Shown here: piece by piece, positions 41,951 through 54,787 of the stretch
Layout of the letters: every line of letters starts with the position of its first letter
Numbering within the stretch: position 1 is the first letter of the stretch
Origin: Apostichopus japonicus
Lineage: Eukaryota; Echinodermata; Holothuroidea; Aspidochirotida; Stichopodidae
Assembly (NCBI RefSeq): GCF_037975245.1
Contig: NC_092566.1
Coordinates: forward strand, 12,643,001 to 12,707,000
Direction of reading: 5' to 3'
Length of the DNA: 64,000 nt
Translations under genes and position numbers: made by a program
The notes under the pieces: model-generated
Told to the model about the DNA's origin: nothing
Databases searched by the model: none
The model's input: only the letters and a program-made list of their open reading frames with translations

Positions 41951-44763
41951 GCAGCGATTAATCGAATGAGCGGTATCGATCAATCGAATGTTCGGTACCT
42001 ATCAATCGAATGTGCGGTACTGATCAATCGAATGTTCGGTACCGATCAATCGAATGTGCGGTACCGATCAATCGAATGTGCGGTACCGGTCAATCGAATG
42101 TGTCGTATCGATCGAAGGAATATGCGATACCGATCAATATAATGTTCGCTACCGATGAATCGAATGTTCGGTATCGATCATAAGAATGTTCGGTACCGAT
42201 CAATCGAATGTGCCGCACCGAGCATTCGAATGTGCGGTACAAATCAATCGAAAGTGCGGTACCGAACAAACGAATGTGCGATACCGATCAATCGAATGTG
42301 CGTTACCGATCAATCGAATGGGCGGTACCGATCAATCGAATGTGCGGTACCGATCAATCGAATGTTCGGTATCTATCAATGGAATGTACGGTTCAGATCA
42401 ATCGAATGTTCGGTACCTATCAATCGAATGTGCAATACCGATCAATCGAATGTGCGGTACCGATCAATCGAATGTGCGATACCGATCAATCGAATGTTCG
42501 GTACCGATCAATCGAATGTGAGGTACCGATCAATCGAATGTTCGGTACCGATCAATCGAATGTGCGGTACCGATCAGTCGAATGTGCGGTACCGATCAAT
42601 CGAATGTGCGGTACCGATCAATCGAATGTGCGGTACCGAACAATCGAATGTGCGGTACCGATCAATCGAATGTACGGTACAGATCAATCGAATGTTCGGT
42701 ACCTATCAATCGAATGTGCGGTACCGATCAATCGAAAGTGCGGTACCGATCAATCGAATGTGCGATACCGATCAATTGAATGTTCGGTACCTATCAATCG
42801 AATGTGCGGTACCGATCAATCGAATGTTCGGTACCGATGAATCGAATGTGCGGTACCGACCAATTGAATGTTCGGAACTGATCAATCGAATGTGCGGAAC
42901 CGATCAATCGAATGTGCGTTATCGATCAATCGAATGTTCGCAACCGATCAATCGAAAGTTCGGTACCTATCAATCGAAAATGCGGTACCGTACATTCGAA
43001 TGTGCAGTACCGATCAAGCGAATGTTCGGTACCGATTAATCGAATGTGCGGTACCGATTAATCGAATGTGCGGCACCTATGAATCGAATGTGCGTAACCG
43101 ATGTATCGAGTGTGCTGTACCGATCAATCGAATGGGCGGTATCGATGAATTGAAAGTGCGGTACCGATCAATCGAATGTACGGTACCGATTAATGGAATG
43201 TGCGAATTCGATCAATTGAATGTGCGTTACCGATAAATCGAATGTGCGATACCGATCAATCGAATGTTCGGTACCTATCAATCGAATGTTCGGTACCGAT
43301 GAATCGAATGTTCGGTACCGATCAATCGAATGTGCGATACCGATCAATCGAATGTTCGGTACCTATCAATCGAATGTTCGGTACCGATCAATCGAATGTT
43401 CGGTACCGATCAATCGAATGTGCGGTACCGATCAGTCGAATGTGCGGTACCGATCAGTCGAATGTGCGGTACCGATCAATCGAATGTGCGGTACCGAACA
43501 ATCGAATGTGCGGTACCGATCAATCGAATGTTCGGTACCTATCAATCGAATGTTCGGTACCTATCAATCGAATGTGCGGTACCGATCAATCGAAAGTGCG
43601 GTACCGATGAATCGAATGTGCGATACCGATCAATCGAATGTGTAGTACCGATGAATCGAATGTGCGGTACCGATGAATCGAATGTACGGTACCGATTAAT
43701 CGAATGTGCGTTACCAATCAATCGAATGTGCGTTACCGATCAATCGAATGTGCGCAGCCATTAATCGAATGTTCGGTACCTATCAATCGAATGTGCGGTA
43801 CCGATCAATCGAATGTTCGGTACCGATGAATCGAATGTGCGGTACCGACCAATTGAATGTTCGGAACTGATCAATCGAATGTGCGGAACCGATCAATCGA
43901 ATGTGCGTTATCGATCAATCGAATGTTCGCAACCGATCAATCGAAAGTTCGGTACCTATCAGTCGAAAATGCGGTACCGTACATTCGAATGTGCAGTACC
44001 GATCAATCGAATGTTCGGTACCGATTAATCGAATGTGCGGTACCGATTAATCGAATGTGCGGCACCTATGAATCGAATGTGCGTAACCGATGTATCGAGT
44101 GTGCTGTACCGATCAATCGAATGGGCGGTATCGATGAATTGAAAGTGCGGTACCGATCAATCGAATGTACGGTACCGATTAATGGAATGTGCGAATTCGA
44201 TCAATTGAATGTGCGTTACCGATAAATCGAATGTGCGATACCGATCAATCGAATGTTCGGTACCTATCAATCGAATGTGAGGTACCGATGAATCGAATGT
44301 TCGGTACCGATCAATCGAATGTGCGATACCGATCAATCGAATGTTCGGTACCTATCAATCGAATGTTCGGTACCGATCAATCGAATGTTCGGTACCGATC
44401 AATCGAATGTGCGGTACCGATCAGTCGAATGTGCGGTACCAATCAATCGAATGTGCGTTACCGATCAATCGAATGTGCGCAGCCATTAATCGAATGAGCG
44501 GTATCGATGAATCGAATGTTCGGTACCTATCAATCGAATGTGCGGTACTGATCAATCGAATGTTCGGTACCTATCAATCGAATGTGCGGTAGCGATCAAT
44601 CGAAAGTTCGGTACCGATCAATCGAATGTGCGGTACCGAACAATCGAATGTACGTTACCGATCAATCGAATGTTCGGAACCGACCAATCGAAAGTTCGGT
44701 ACCGATTAATCGAATGTGCGTTACCAATCAATCGAATGTGCGTTACCGCACAATCGAATGTGC
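41951..44763 (+). repeat. HOR segment H14
   Basis: This 2,813-bp segment has M3 42100 and M7 43204 and 44193, 989 bp apart. It has the same length as H16. By eye it differs from H16 at only about half a dozen positions, for example the double change near 42240-42242 and the CAATTG unit near 42776. Confidence 0.88.
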
Positions 44764-47709
44764 GCAGCGATTAATCGAATGAGCGGTATCGATCAATCGA
44801 ATGTTCGGTACCTATCAATCGAATGTGCGGTACTGATCAATCAAATGTTCGGTACCGATCAATCGAATGTGCGGTACCGATCAATCGAATGTGCGGTACC
44901 GGTCAATCGAATGTGTCGTATCGATCGAAGGAATATGCGATACCGATCAATATAATGTTCGCTACCGATGAATCGAATGTTCGGTATCGATCATAAGAAT
45001 GTTCGGTACCGATCAATCGAATGTGCCGCACCGAGCATTCGAATGTGCGGTACCGATCAATCGAAAGTGCGGTACCGAACAAACGAATGTGCGATACCGA
45101 TCAATCGAATGTGCGTTACCGATCAATCGAATGGGCGGTACCGATCAATCGAATGTGCGGTACCGATCAATCGAATGTTCGGTATCTATCAATGGAATGT
45201 ACGGTACAGATCAATCGAATGTTCGGTACCTATCAATCGAATGTGCGGTACCGATCAGTCGAATGTGCGGTACCGATCAATCGAATGTTCGGTACCTATC
45301 AATCGAATGTGCGGTACCGATCAATCGAAAGTGCGGTACCGATCAATCGAATGTGCGATACCGATGAATCGAATGTTCGGTACCTATCAATCGAATGTGC
45401 GGTACCGATCAATCGAATGTTCGGTACCGATGAATCGAATGTGCGGTACCGACCAATTGAATGTTCGGAACTGATCAATCGAATGTGCGGAACCGATCAA
45501 TCGAATGTGCGTTATCGATCAATCGAATGTTCGCAACCGATCAATCGAAAGTTCGGTACCTATCAATCGAAAATGCGGTACCGTACATTCGAATGTGCAG
45601 TACCGATCAATCGAATGTTCGGTACCGATTAATCGAATGTGCGGTACCGATTAATCGAATGTGCGGCACCTATGAATCGAATGTGCGTAACCGATGTATC
45701 GAGTGTGCTGTACCGATCAATCGAATGGGCGGTATCGATGAATTGAATGTGCGGTACCGATCAATCGAATGTACGGTACCGATTAATGGAATGTGCGAAT
45801 TCCATCAATTGAATGTGCGTTACCGATAAATCGAATGTGCGATACCGATCAATCGAATGTTCGGTACCTATCAATCGAATGTGAGGTACCGATGAATCGA
45901 ATGTTCGGTACCGATCAATCGAATGTGCGATACCGATCAATCGAATGTTCGGTACCTATCAATCGAATGTTCGGTACCGATCAATCGAATGTTCGGTACC
46001 GATCAATCGAATGTACGGTACCGATTAATGGAATGTGCGAATTCGATCAATTGAATGTGCGTTACCGATAAATCGAATGTGCGATACCGATCAATCGAAT
46101 GTTCGGTACCTATCAATCGAATGTGAGGTACCGATGAATCGAATGTTCGGTACCGATCAATCGAATGTGCGATACCGATCAATCGAATGTTCGGTACCTA
46201 TCAATCGAATGTTCGGTACCGATCAATCGAATGTTCGGTACCGATCAATCGAATGTGCGGTACCGAACAATCGAATGTGCGGTACCGATCAATCGAATGT
46301 TCGGTACCTATCAATCGAATGTGCGGTACCGATCAATCGAATGTTCGGTACCTATCAATCGAATGTTCGGTACCTATCAATCGAATGTGCGGTACCTATT
46401 AATCGAATGTGCGGTACCGATCAATCGAATGTTCGGTACCGATCAATCGAATGTTCGGTACCTATCAATCGAATGTGCGGTACCGATCAATCGAATGTTC
46501 GGTACCGATGAATGGAATGTGCGGTACCGATCAATTGAATGTTCGGAACTGATCAATCGAATGTGCGTTACCGATAAATCGAATGTGCGATACCGATCAA
46601 TCGAATGTTCGGTACCTATCAATCGAATGTGAGGTACCGATGAATCGAATGTTCGGTACCGATCAATCGAAAGTGCGGTACCGATGAATCGAATGTGAGG
46701 TACCGATGAATCGAATGTGCGGTACCGATGAATCGAATGTGCGGTACCGAACAATCGAATGTGCGGTACCGATCAATCGAATGTACGGTACAGATCAATC
46801 GAATGTTCGGTACCTATCAATCGAATGTGCGGTACCGATCAATCAAAAGTGCGGTACCGATCAATCGAATGTGCGGTACCGATCAATCGAATGTTCGGTA
46901 CCTATCAATCGAATGTGCGGTACCGATCAATCGAATGTTCGGTACCGATCAATCGAATGTGCGGTACCGATCAATCGAATGTGCGTTACCGAACAATCGA
47001 ATGTGCGGTACCGATCAATCGAATGTGCGATACCGATCAATCGAAAGTTCGGTACCTATCAATCGAATGTGCGGTACCGATCAATCGAATGTTCGGTACC
47101 GATGAATCGAATGTGCGGTACCGACCAATTGAATGTTCGGAACTGATCAATCGAATGTGCGGAACCGATCAATCGAATGTGCGGTACCGATGAATCGAAT
47201 GTGCGGTACCGATGAATCGAATGTGCGGTACCGATCAATCGAAAGTGCGGTACCGATCAATGGAATGTGCGTTACCGATTAATCGAATGAGCGGTATCGA
47301 TGAATGGAATGTGTAGTACCGATGAATCGAATGTGCGGTACCGATGAATCGAATGTACGGTACCGATTAATCGAATGTGCGTTACCAATCAATCGAATGT
47401 GCGTTACCGATCAATCGAATGTGCGCAGCCATTAATCGAATGAGCGGTATCGATGAATCGAATGTTCGGTACCTATCAATCGAATGTGCGGTACTGATCA
47501 ATCGAATGTTCGGTACCTATCAATCGAATGTGCGGTAGCGATCAATCGAAAGTTCGGTACCGATCAATCGAATGTGCGGTACCGAACAATCGAATGTACG
47601 TTACCGATCAATCGAATGTTCGGAACCGACCAATCGAAAGTTCGGTACCGATTAATCGAATGTGCGTTACCAATCAATCGAATGTGCGTTACCGCACAAT
47701 CGAATGTGC
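44764..47709 (+). repeat. HOR segment H15
   Basis: This 2,946-bp segment has M3 44913 and M7 45797 and 46039, 242 bp apart. The first M7 is followed by CATC instead of GATC. Its first 2.4 kb match the first 2.4 kb of H17 almost exactly. Near 47165-47181 it breaks to post-M6 sequence, which marks the junction between blocks X and X'. Confidence 0.87.
45797..46280 (+). repeat. 242-bp (11-unit) M7 tandem doublet
   Basis: Two M7 units 242 bp apart mark an 11-unit tandem duplication. The same doublet is at 22647/22889, 36460/36702, 51556/51798 and 55821/56063. The copies at 51.6 and 55.8 kb follow from the X, X' and Y duplications. Those at 22.6 and 36.5 kb lie in other contexts. Confidence 0.85.
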
Positions 47710-50700
47710 GCAGCGATTAATCGAATGAGCGGTATCGATCAATCGAATGTTCGGTACCTATCAATCGAATGTGCGGTACTGATCAATCGAATGTTCGGTA
47801 CCGATCAATCGAATGTGCGGTACCGATCAATCGAATGTGCGGTACCGGTCAATCGAATGTGTCGTATCGATCGAAGGAATATGCGATACCGATCAATATA
47901 ATGTTCGCTACCGATGAATCGAATGTTCGGTATCGATCATAAGAATGTTCGGTACCGATCAATCGAATGTGCCGCACCGAGCATTCGAATGTGCGGTACC
48001 GATCAATCGAAAGTGCGGTACCGAACAAACGAATGTGCGATACCGATCAATCGAATGTGCGTTACCGATCAATCGAATGGGCGGTACCGATCAATCGAAT
48101 GTGCGGTACCGATCAATCGAATGTTCGGTATCTATCAATGGAATGTACGGTTCAGATCAATCGAATGTTCGGTACCTATCAATCGAATGTGCAATACCGA
48201 TCAATCGAATGTGCGGTACCGATCAATCGAATGTGCGATACCGATCAATCGAATGTTCGGTACCGATCAATCGAATGTGAGGTACCGATCAATCGAATGT
48301 TCGGTACCGATCAATCGAATGTGCGGTACCGATCAGTCGAATGTGCGGTACCGATCAATCGAATGTGCGGTACCGATGAATCGAATGTGCGGTACCGAAC
48401 AATCGAATGTGCGGTACCGATCAATCGAATGTACGGTACAGATCAATCGAATGTTCGGTACCTATCAATCGAATGTGCGGTACCGATCAATCGAAAGTGC
48501 GGTACCGATCAATCGAATGTGCGATACCGATCAATCGAATGTTCGGTACCTATCAATCGAATGTGCGGTACCGATCAATCGAATGTTCGGTACCGATGAA
48601 TCGAATGTGCGGTACCGACCAATTGAATGTTCGGAACTGATCAATCGAATGTGCGGAACCGATCAATCGAATGTGCGTTATCGATCAATCGAATGTTCGC
48701 AACCGATCAATCGAAAGTTCGGTACCTATCAATCGAAAATGCGGTACCGTACATTCGAATGTGCAGTACCGATCAAGCGAATGTTCGGTACCGATTAATC
48801 GAATGTGCGGTACCGATTAATCGAATGTGCGGCACCTATGAATCGAATGTGCGTAACCGATGTATCGAGTGTGCTGTACCGATCAATCGAATGGGCGGTA
48901 TCGATGAATTGAAAGTGCGGTACCGATCAATCGAATGTACGGTACCGATTAATGGAATGTGCGAATTCGATCAATTGAATGTGCGTTACCGATAAATCGA
49001 ATGTGCGATACCGATCAATCGAATGTTCGGTACCTATCAATCGAATGTTCGGTACCGATGAATCGAATGTTCGGTACCGATGAATCGAATGTGCGATACC
49101 GATCAATCGAATGTTCGGTACCTATCAATCGAATGTTCGGTACCGATCAATCGAATGTTCGGTACCGATCAATCGAATGTGCGGTACCGATCAGTCGAAT
49201 GTGCGGTACCGATCAGTCGAATGTGCGGTACCGATCAATCGAATGTGCGGTACCGAACAATCGAATGTGCGGTACCGATCAATCGAATGTTCGGTACCTA
49301 TCAATCGAATGTTCGGTACCTATCAATCGAATGTGCGGTACCGATCAATCGAAAGTGCGGTACCGATGAATCGAATGTGCGATACCGATCAATCGAATGT
49401 GTAGTACCGATGAATCGAATGTGCGGTACCGATGAATCGAATGTACGGTACCGATTAATCGAATGTGCGTTACCAATCAATCGAATGTGCGTTACCGATC
49501 AATCGAATGTGCGCAGCCATTAATCGAATGTTCGGTACCTATCAATCGAATGTGCGGTACCGATCAATCGAATGTTCGGTACCGATGAATCGAATGTGCG
49601 GTACCGACCAATTGAATGTTCGGAACTGATCAATCGAATGTGCGGAACCGATCAATCGAATGTGCGTTATCGATCAATCGAATGTTCGCAACCGATCAAT
49701 CGAAAGTTCGGTACCTATCAGTCGAAAATGCGGTACCGTACATTCGAATGTGCAGTACCGATCAATCGAATGTTCGGTACCGATTAATCGAATGTGCGGT
49801 ACCGATTAATCGAATGTGCGGCACCTATGAATCGAATGTGCGTAACCGATGTATCGAGTGTGCTGTACCGATCAATCGAATGGGCGGTATCGATGAATTG
49901 AAAGTGCGGTACCGATCAATCGAATGTACGGTACCGATTAATGGAATGTGCGAATTCGATCAATTGAATGTGCGTTACCGATAAATCGAATGTGCGATAC
50001 CGATCAATCGAATGTTCGGTACCTATCAATCGAATGTGAGGTACCGATGAATCGAATGTTCGGTACCGATGAATCGAATGTGCGATACCGATCAATCGAA
50101 TGTTCGGTACCTATCAATCGAATGTTCGGTACCGATCAATCGAATGTTCGGTACCGATCAATCGAATGTGCGGTACCGATCAGTCGAATGTGCGGTACCA
50201 ATCAATCGAATGTGCGTTACCGATCAATCGAATGTGCGCAGCCATTAATCGAATGAGCGGTATCGATGAATCGAATGTTCGGTACCTATCAATCGAATGT
50301 GCGGTACTGATCAATCGAATGTTCGGTACCTATCAATCGAATGTGCGGTAGCGATCAATCGAAAGTTCGGTACCGATCAATCGAATGTGCGGTACCGAAC
50401 AATCGAATGTACGTTACCGATCAATCGAATGTTCGGAACCGACCAATCGAAAGTTCGGTACCGATTAATCGAATGTGCGTTACCAATCAATCGAATGTGC
50501 GTTACCGCACAATCGAATGTGCGCAGCGATTAATCGAATGAGCGGTATCGATCAATCGAATGTTCGGTACCTATCAATCGAATGTGCGGTACTGATCAAT
50601 CAAATGTTCGGTACCGATCAATCGAATGTGCGGTACCGATCAATCGAATGTGCGGTACCGGTCAATCGAATGTGTCGTATCGATCGAAGGAATATGCGAT

Positions 50701-52939
50701 ACCGATCAATATAATGTTCGCTACCGATGAATCGAATGTTCGGTATCGATCATAAGAATGTTCGGTACCGATCAATCGAATGTGCCGCACCGAGCATTCG
50801 AATGTGCGGTACCGATCAATCGAAAGTGCGGTACCGAACAAACGAATGTGCGATACCGATCAATCGAATGTGCGTTACCGATCAATCGAATGGGCGGTAC
50901 CGATCAATCGAATGTGCGGTACCGATCAATCGAATGTTCGGTATCTATCAATGGAATGTACGGTACAGATCAATCGAATGTTCGGTACCTATCAATCGAA
51001 TGTGCGGTACCGATCAGTCGAATGTGCGGTACCGATCAATCGAATGTTCGGTACCTATCAATCGAATGTGCGGTACCGATCAATCGAAAGTGCGGTACCG
51101 ATCAATCGAATGTGCGATACCGATCAATCGAATGTTCGGTACCTATCAATCGAATGTGCGGTACCGATCAATCGAATGTTCGGTACCGATGAATCGAATG
51201 TGCGGTACCGACCAATTGAATGTTCGGAACTGATCAATCGAATGTGCGGAACCGATCAATCGAATGTGCGTTATCGATCAATCGAATGTTCGCAACCGAT
51301 CAATCGAAAGTTCGGTACCTATCAATCGAAAATGCGGTACCGTACATTCGAATGTGCAGTACCGATCAATCGAATGTTCGGTACCGATTAATCGAATGTG
51401 CGGTACCGATTAATCGAATGTGCGGCACCTATGAATCGAATGTGCGTAACCGATGTATCGAGTGTGCTGTACCGATCAATCGAATGGGCGGTATCGATGA
51501 ATTGAATGTGCGGTACCGATCAATCGAATGTACGGTACCGATTAATGGAATGTGCGAATTCGATCAATTGAATGTGCGTTACCGATAAATCGAATGTGCG
51601 ATACCGATCAATCGAATGTTCGGTACCTATCAATCGAATGTGAGGTACCGATGAATCGAATGTTCGGTACCGATCAATCGAATGTGCGATACCGATCAAT
51701 CGAATGTTCGGTACCTATCAATCGAATGTTCGGTACCGATCAATCGAATGTTCGGTACCGATCAATCGAATGTACGGTACCGATTAATGGAATGTGCGAA
51801 TTCGATCAATTGAATGTGCGTTACCGATAAATCGAATGTGCGATACCGATCAATCGAATGTTCGGTACCTATCAATCGAATGTGAGGTACCGATGAATCG
51901 AATGTTCGGTACCGATCAATCGAATGTGCGATACCGATCAATCGAATGTTCGGTACCTATCAATCGAATGTTCGGTACCGATCAATCGAATGTTCGGTAC
52001 CGATCAATCGAATGTGCGGTACCGAACAATCGAATGTGCGGTACCGATCAATCGAATGTTCGGTACCTATCAATCGAATGTGCGGTACCGATCAATCGAA
52101 TGTTCGGTACCTATCAATCGAATGTTCGGTACCTATCAATCGAATGTGCGGTACCTATTAATCGAATGTGCGGTACCGATCAATCGAATGTTCGGTACCG
52201 ATCAATCGAATGTTCGGTACCTATCAATCGAATGTGCGGTACCGATCAATCGAATGTTCGGTACCGATGAATGGAATGTGCGGTACCGATCAATTGAATG
52301 TTCGGAACTGATCAATCGAATGTGCGTTACCGATAAATCGAATGTGCGATACCGATCAATCGAATGTTCGGTACCTATCAATCGAATGTGAGGTACCGAT
52401 GAATCGAATGTTCGGTACCGATCAATCGAAAGTGCGGTACCGATGAATCGAATGTGAGGTACCGATGAATCGAATGTGCGGTACCGATGAATCGAATGTG
52501 CGGTACCGAACAATCGAATGTGCGGTACCGATCAATCGAATGTACGGTACAGATCAATCGAATGTTCGGTACCTATCAATCGAATGTGCGGTACCGATCA
52601 ATCAAAAGTGCGGTACCGATCAATCGAATGTGCGGTACCGATCAATCGAATGTTCGGTACCTATCAATCGAATGTGCGGTACCGATCAATCGAATGTTCG
52701 GTACCGATCAATCGAATGTGCGGTACCGATCAATCGAATGTGCGTTACCGAACAATCGAATGTGCGGTACCGATCAATCGAATGTGCGATACCGATCAAT
52801 CGAAAGTTCGGTACCTATCAATCGAATGTGCGGTACCGATCAATCGAATGTTCGGTACCGATGAATCGAATGTGCGGTACCGACCAATTGAATGTTCGGA
52901 ACTGATCAATCGAATGTGCGGAACCGATCAATCGAATGT
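47181..52939 (+). repeat. Recent HOR block X' (5,759 bp)
   Basis: This is the second copy of X, with M7 at 48963, 49952, 51556 and 51798. Only a handful of substitutions, and no length change, separate it from X by eye, so identity is above 99.5%. It ends where the offset changes to 4,265 bp, near 52.93 kb. Confidence 0.88.
47710..50522 (+). repeat. HOR segment H16
   Basis: This 2,813-bp segment has M3 47859 and M7 48963 and 49952. It is a near-identical copy of H14 at an offset of 5,759 bp. It carries private GATGAATC variants near 48376, 49080 and 50072. Confidence 0.88.
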
Positions 52940-54787
52940 GCGTTATCGATCAATCGAATGTTCGCAACCGATCAATCGAAAGTTCGGTACCTATCAATCG
53001 AAAATGCGGTACCGTACATTCGAATGTGCAGTACCGATCAAGCGAATGTTCGGTACCGATTAATCGAATGTGCGGTACCGATTAATCGAATGTGCGGCAC
53101 CTATGAATCGAATGTGCGTAACCGATGTATCGAGTGTGCTGTACCGATCAATCGAATGGGCGGTATCGATGAATTGAAAGTGCGGTACCGATCAATCGAA
53201 TGTACGGTACCGATTAATGGAATGTGCGAATTCGATCAATTGAATGTGCGTTACCGATAAATCGAATGTGCGATACCGATCAATCGAATGTTCGGTACCT
53301 ATCAATCGAATGTTCGGTACCGATGAATCGAATGTTCGGTACCGATCAATCGAATGTGCGATACCGATCAATCGAATGTTCGGTACCTATCAATCGAATG
53401 TTCGGTACCGATCAATCGAATGTTCGGTACCGATCAATCGAATGTGCGGTACCGATCAGTCGAATGTGCGGTACCGATCAGTCGAATGTGCGGTACCGAT
53501 CAATCGAATGTGCGGTACCGAACAATCGAATGTGCGGTACCGATCAATCGAATGTTCGGTACCTATCAATCGAATGTTCGGTACCTATCAATCGAATGTG
53601 CGGTACCGATCAATCGAAAGTGCGGTACCGATGAATCGAATGTGCGATACCGATCAATCGAATGTGTAGTACCGATGAATCGAATGTGCGGTACCGATGA
53701 ATCGAATGTACGGTACCGATTAATCGAATGTGCGTTACCAATCAATCGAATGTGCGTTACCGATCAATCGAATGTGCGCAGCCATTAATCGAATGTTCGG
53801 TACCTATCAATCGAATGTGCGGTACCGATCAATCGAATGTTCGGTACCGATGAATCGAATGTGCGGTACCGACCAATTGAATGTTCGGAACTGATCAATC
53901 GAATGTGCGGAACCGATCAATCGAATGTGCGTTATCGATCAATCGAATGTTCGCAACCGATCAATCGAAAGTTCGGTACCTATCAGTCGAAAATGCGGTA
54001 CCGTACATTCGAATGTGCAGTACCGATCAATCGAATGTTCGGTACCGATTAATCGAATGTGCGGTACCGATTAATCGAATGTGCGGCACCTATGAATCGA
54101 ATGTGCGTAACCGATATATCGAGTGTGCTGTACCGATCAATCGAATGGGCGGTATCGATGAATTGAAAGTGCGGTACCGATCAATCGAATGTACGGTACC
54201 GATTAATGGAATGTGCGAATTCGATCAATTGAATGTGCGTTACCGATAAATCGAATGTGCGATACCGATCAATCGAATGTTCGGTACCTATCAATCGAAT
54301 GTGAGGTACCGATGAATCGAATGTTCGGTACCGATCAATCGAATGTGCGATACCGATCAATCGAATGTTCGGTACCTATCAATCGAATGTTCGGTACCGA
54401 TCAATCGAATGTTCGGTACCGATCAATCGAATGTGCGGTACCGATCAGTCGAATGTGCGGTACCAATCAATCGAATGTGCGTTACCGATCAATCGAATGT
54501 GCGCAGCCATTAATCGAATGAGCGGTATCGATGAATCGAATGTTCGGTACCTATCAATCGAATGTGCGGTACTGATCAATCGAATGTTCGGTACCTATCA
54601 ATCGAATGTGCGGTAGCGATCAATCGAAAGTTCGGTACCGATCAATCGAATGTGCGGTACCGAACAATCGAATGTACGTTACCGATCAATCGAATGTTCG
54701 GAACCGACCAATCGAAAGTTCGGTACCGATTAATCGAATGTGCGTTACCAATCAATCGAATGTGCGTTACCGCACAATCGAATGTGC
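50523..54787 (+). repeat. HOR segment H17
   Basis: This 4,265-bp segment has M3 50672 and four M7 units at 51556, 51798, 53228 and 54217. It joins an H15-like first part to the end of an H16-like part. Its length equals the offset of the last duplication in this region. Confidence 0.87.

Larger units (their letters stand above)
41422..47180 (+). repeat. Recent HOR block X (5,759 bp)
   Basis: This is the first of two direct tandem copies. It runs from GATGAATC units after the last M6 through anchors H14 and H15. M7 at 43204, 44193, 45797 and 46039 are all repeated exactly 5,759 bp downstream. The edges are set by the junction near 47165-47181. Confidence 0.88.
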
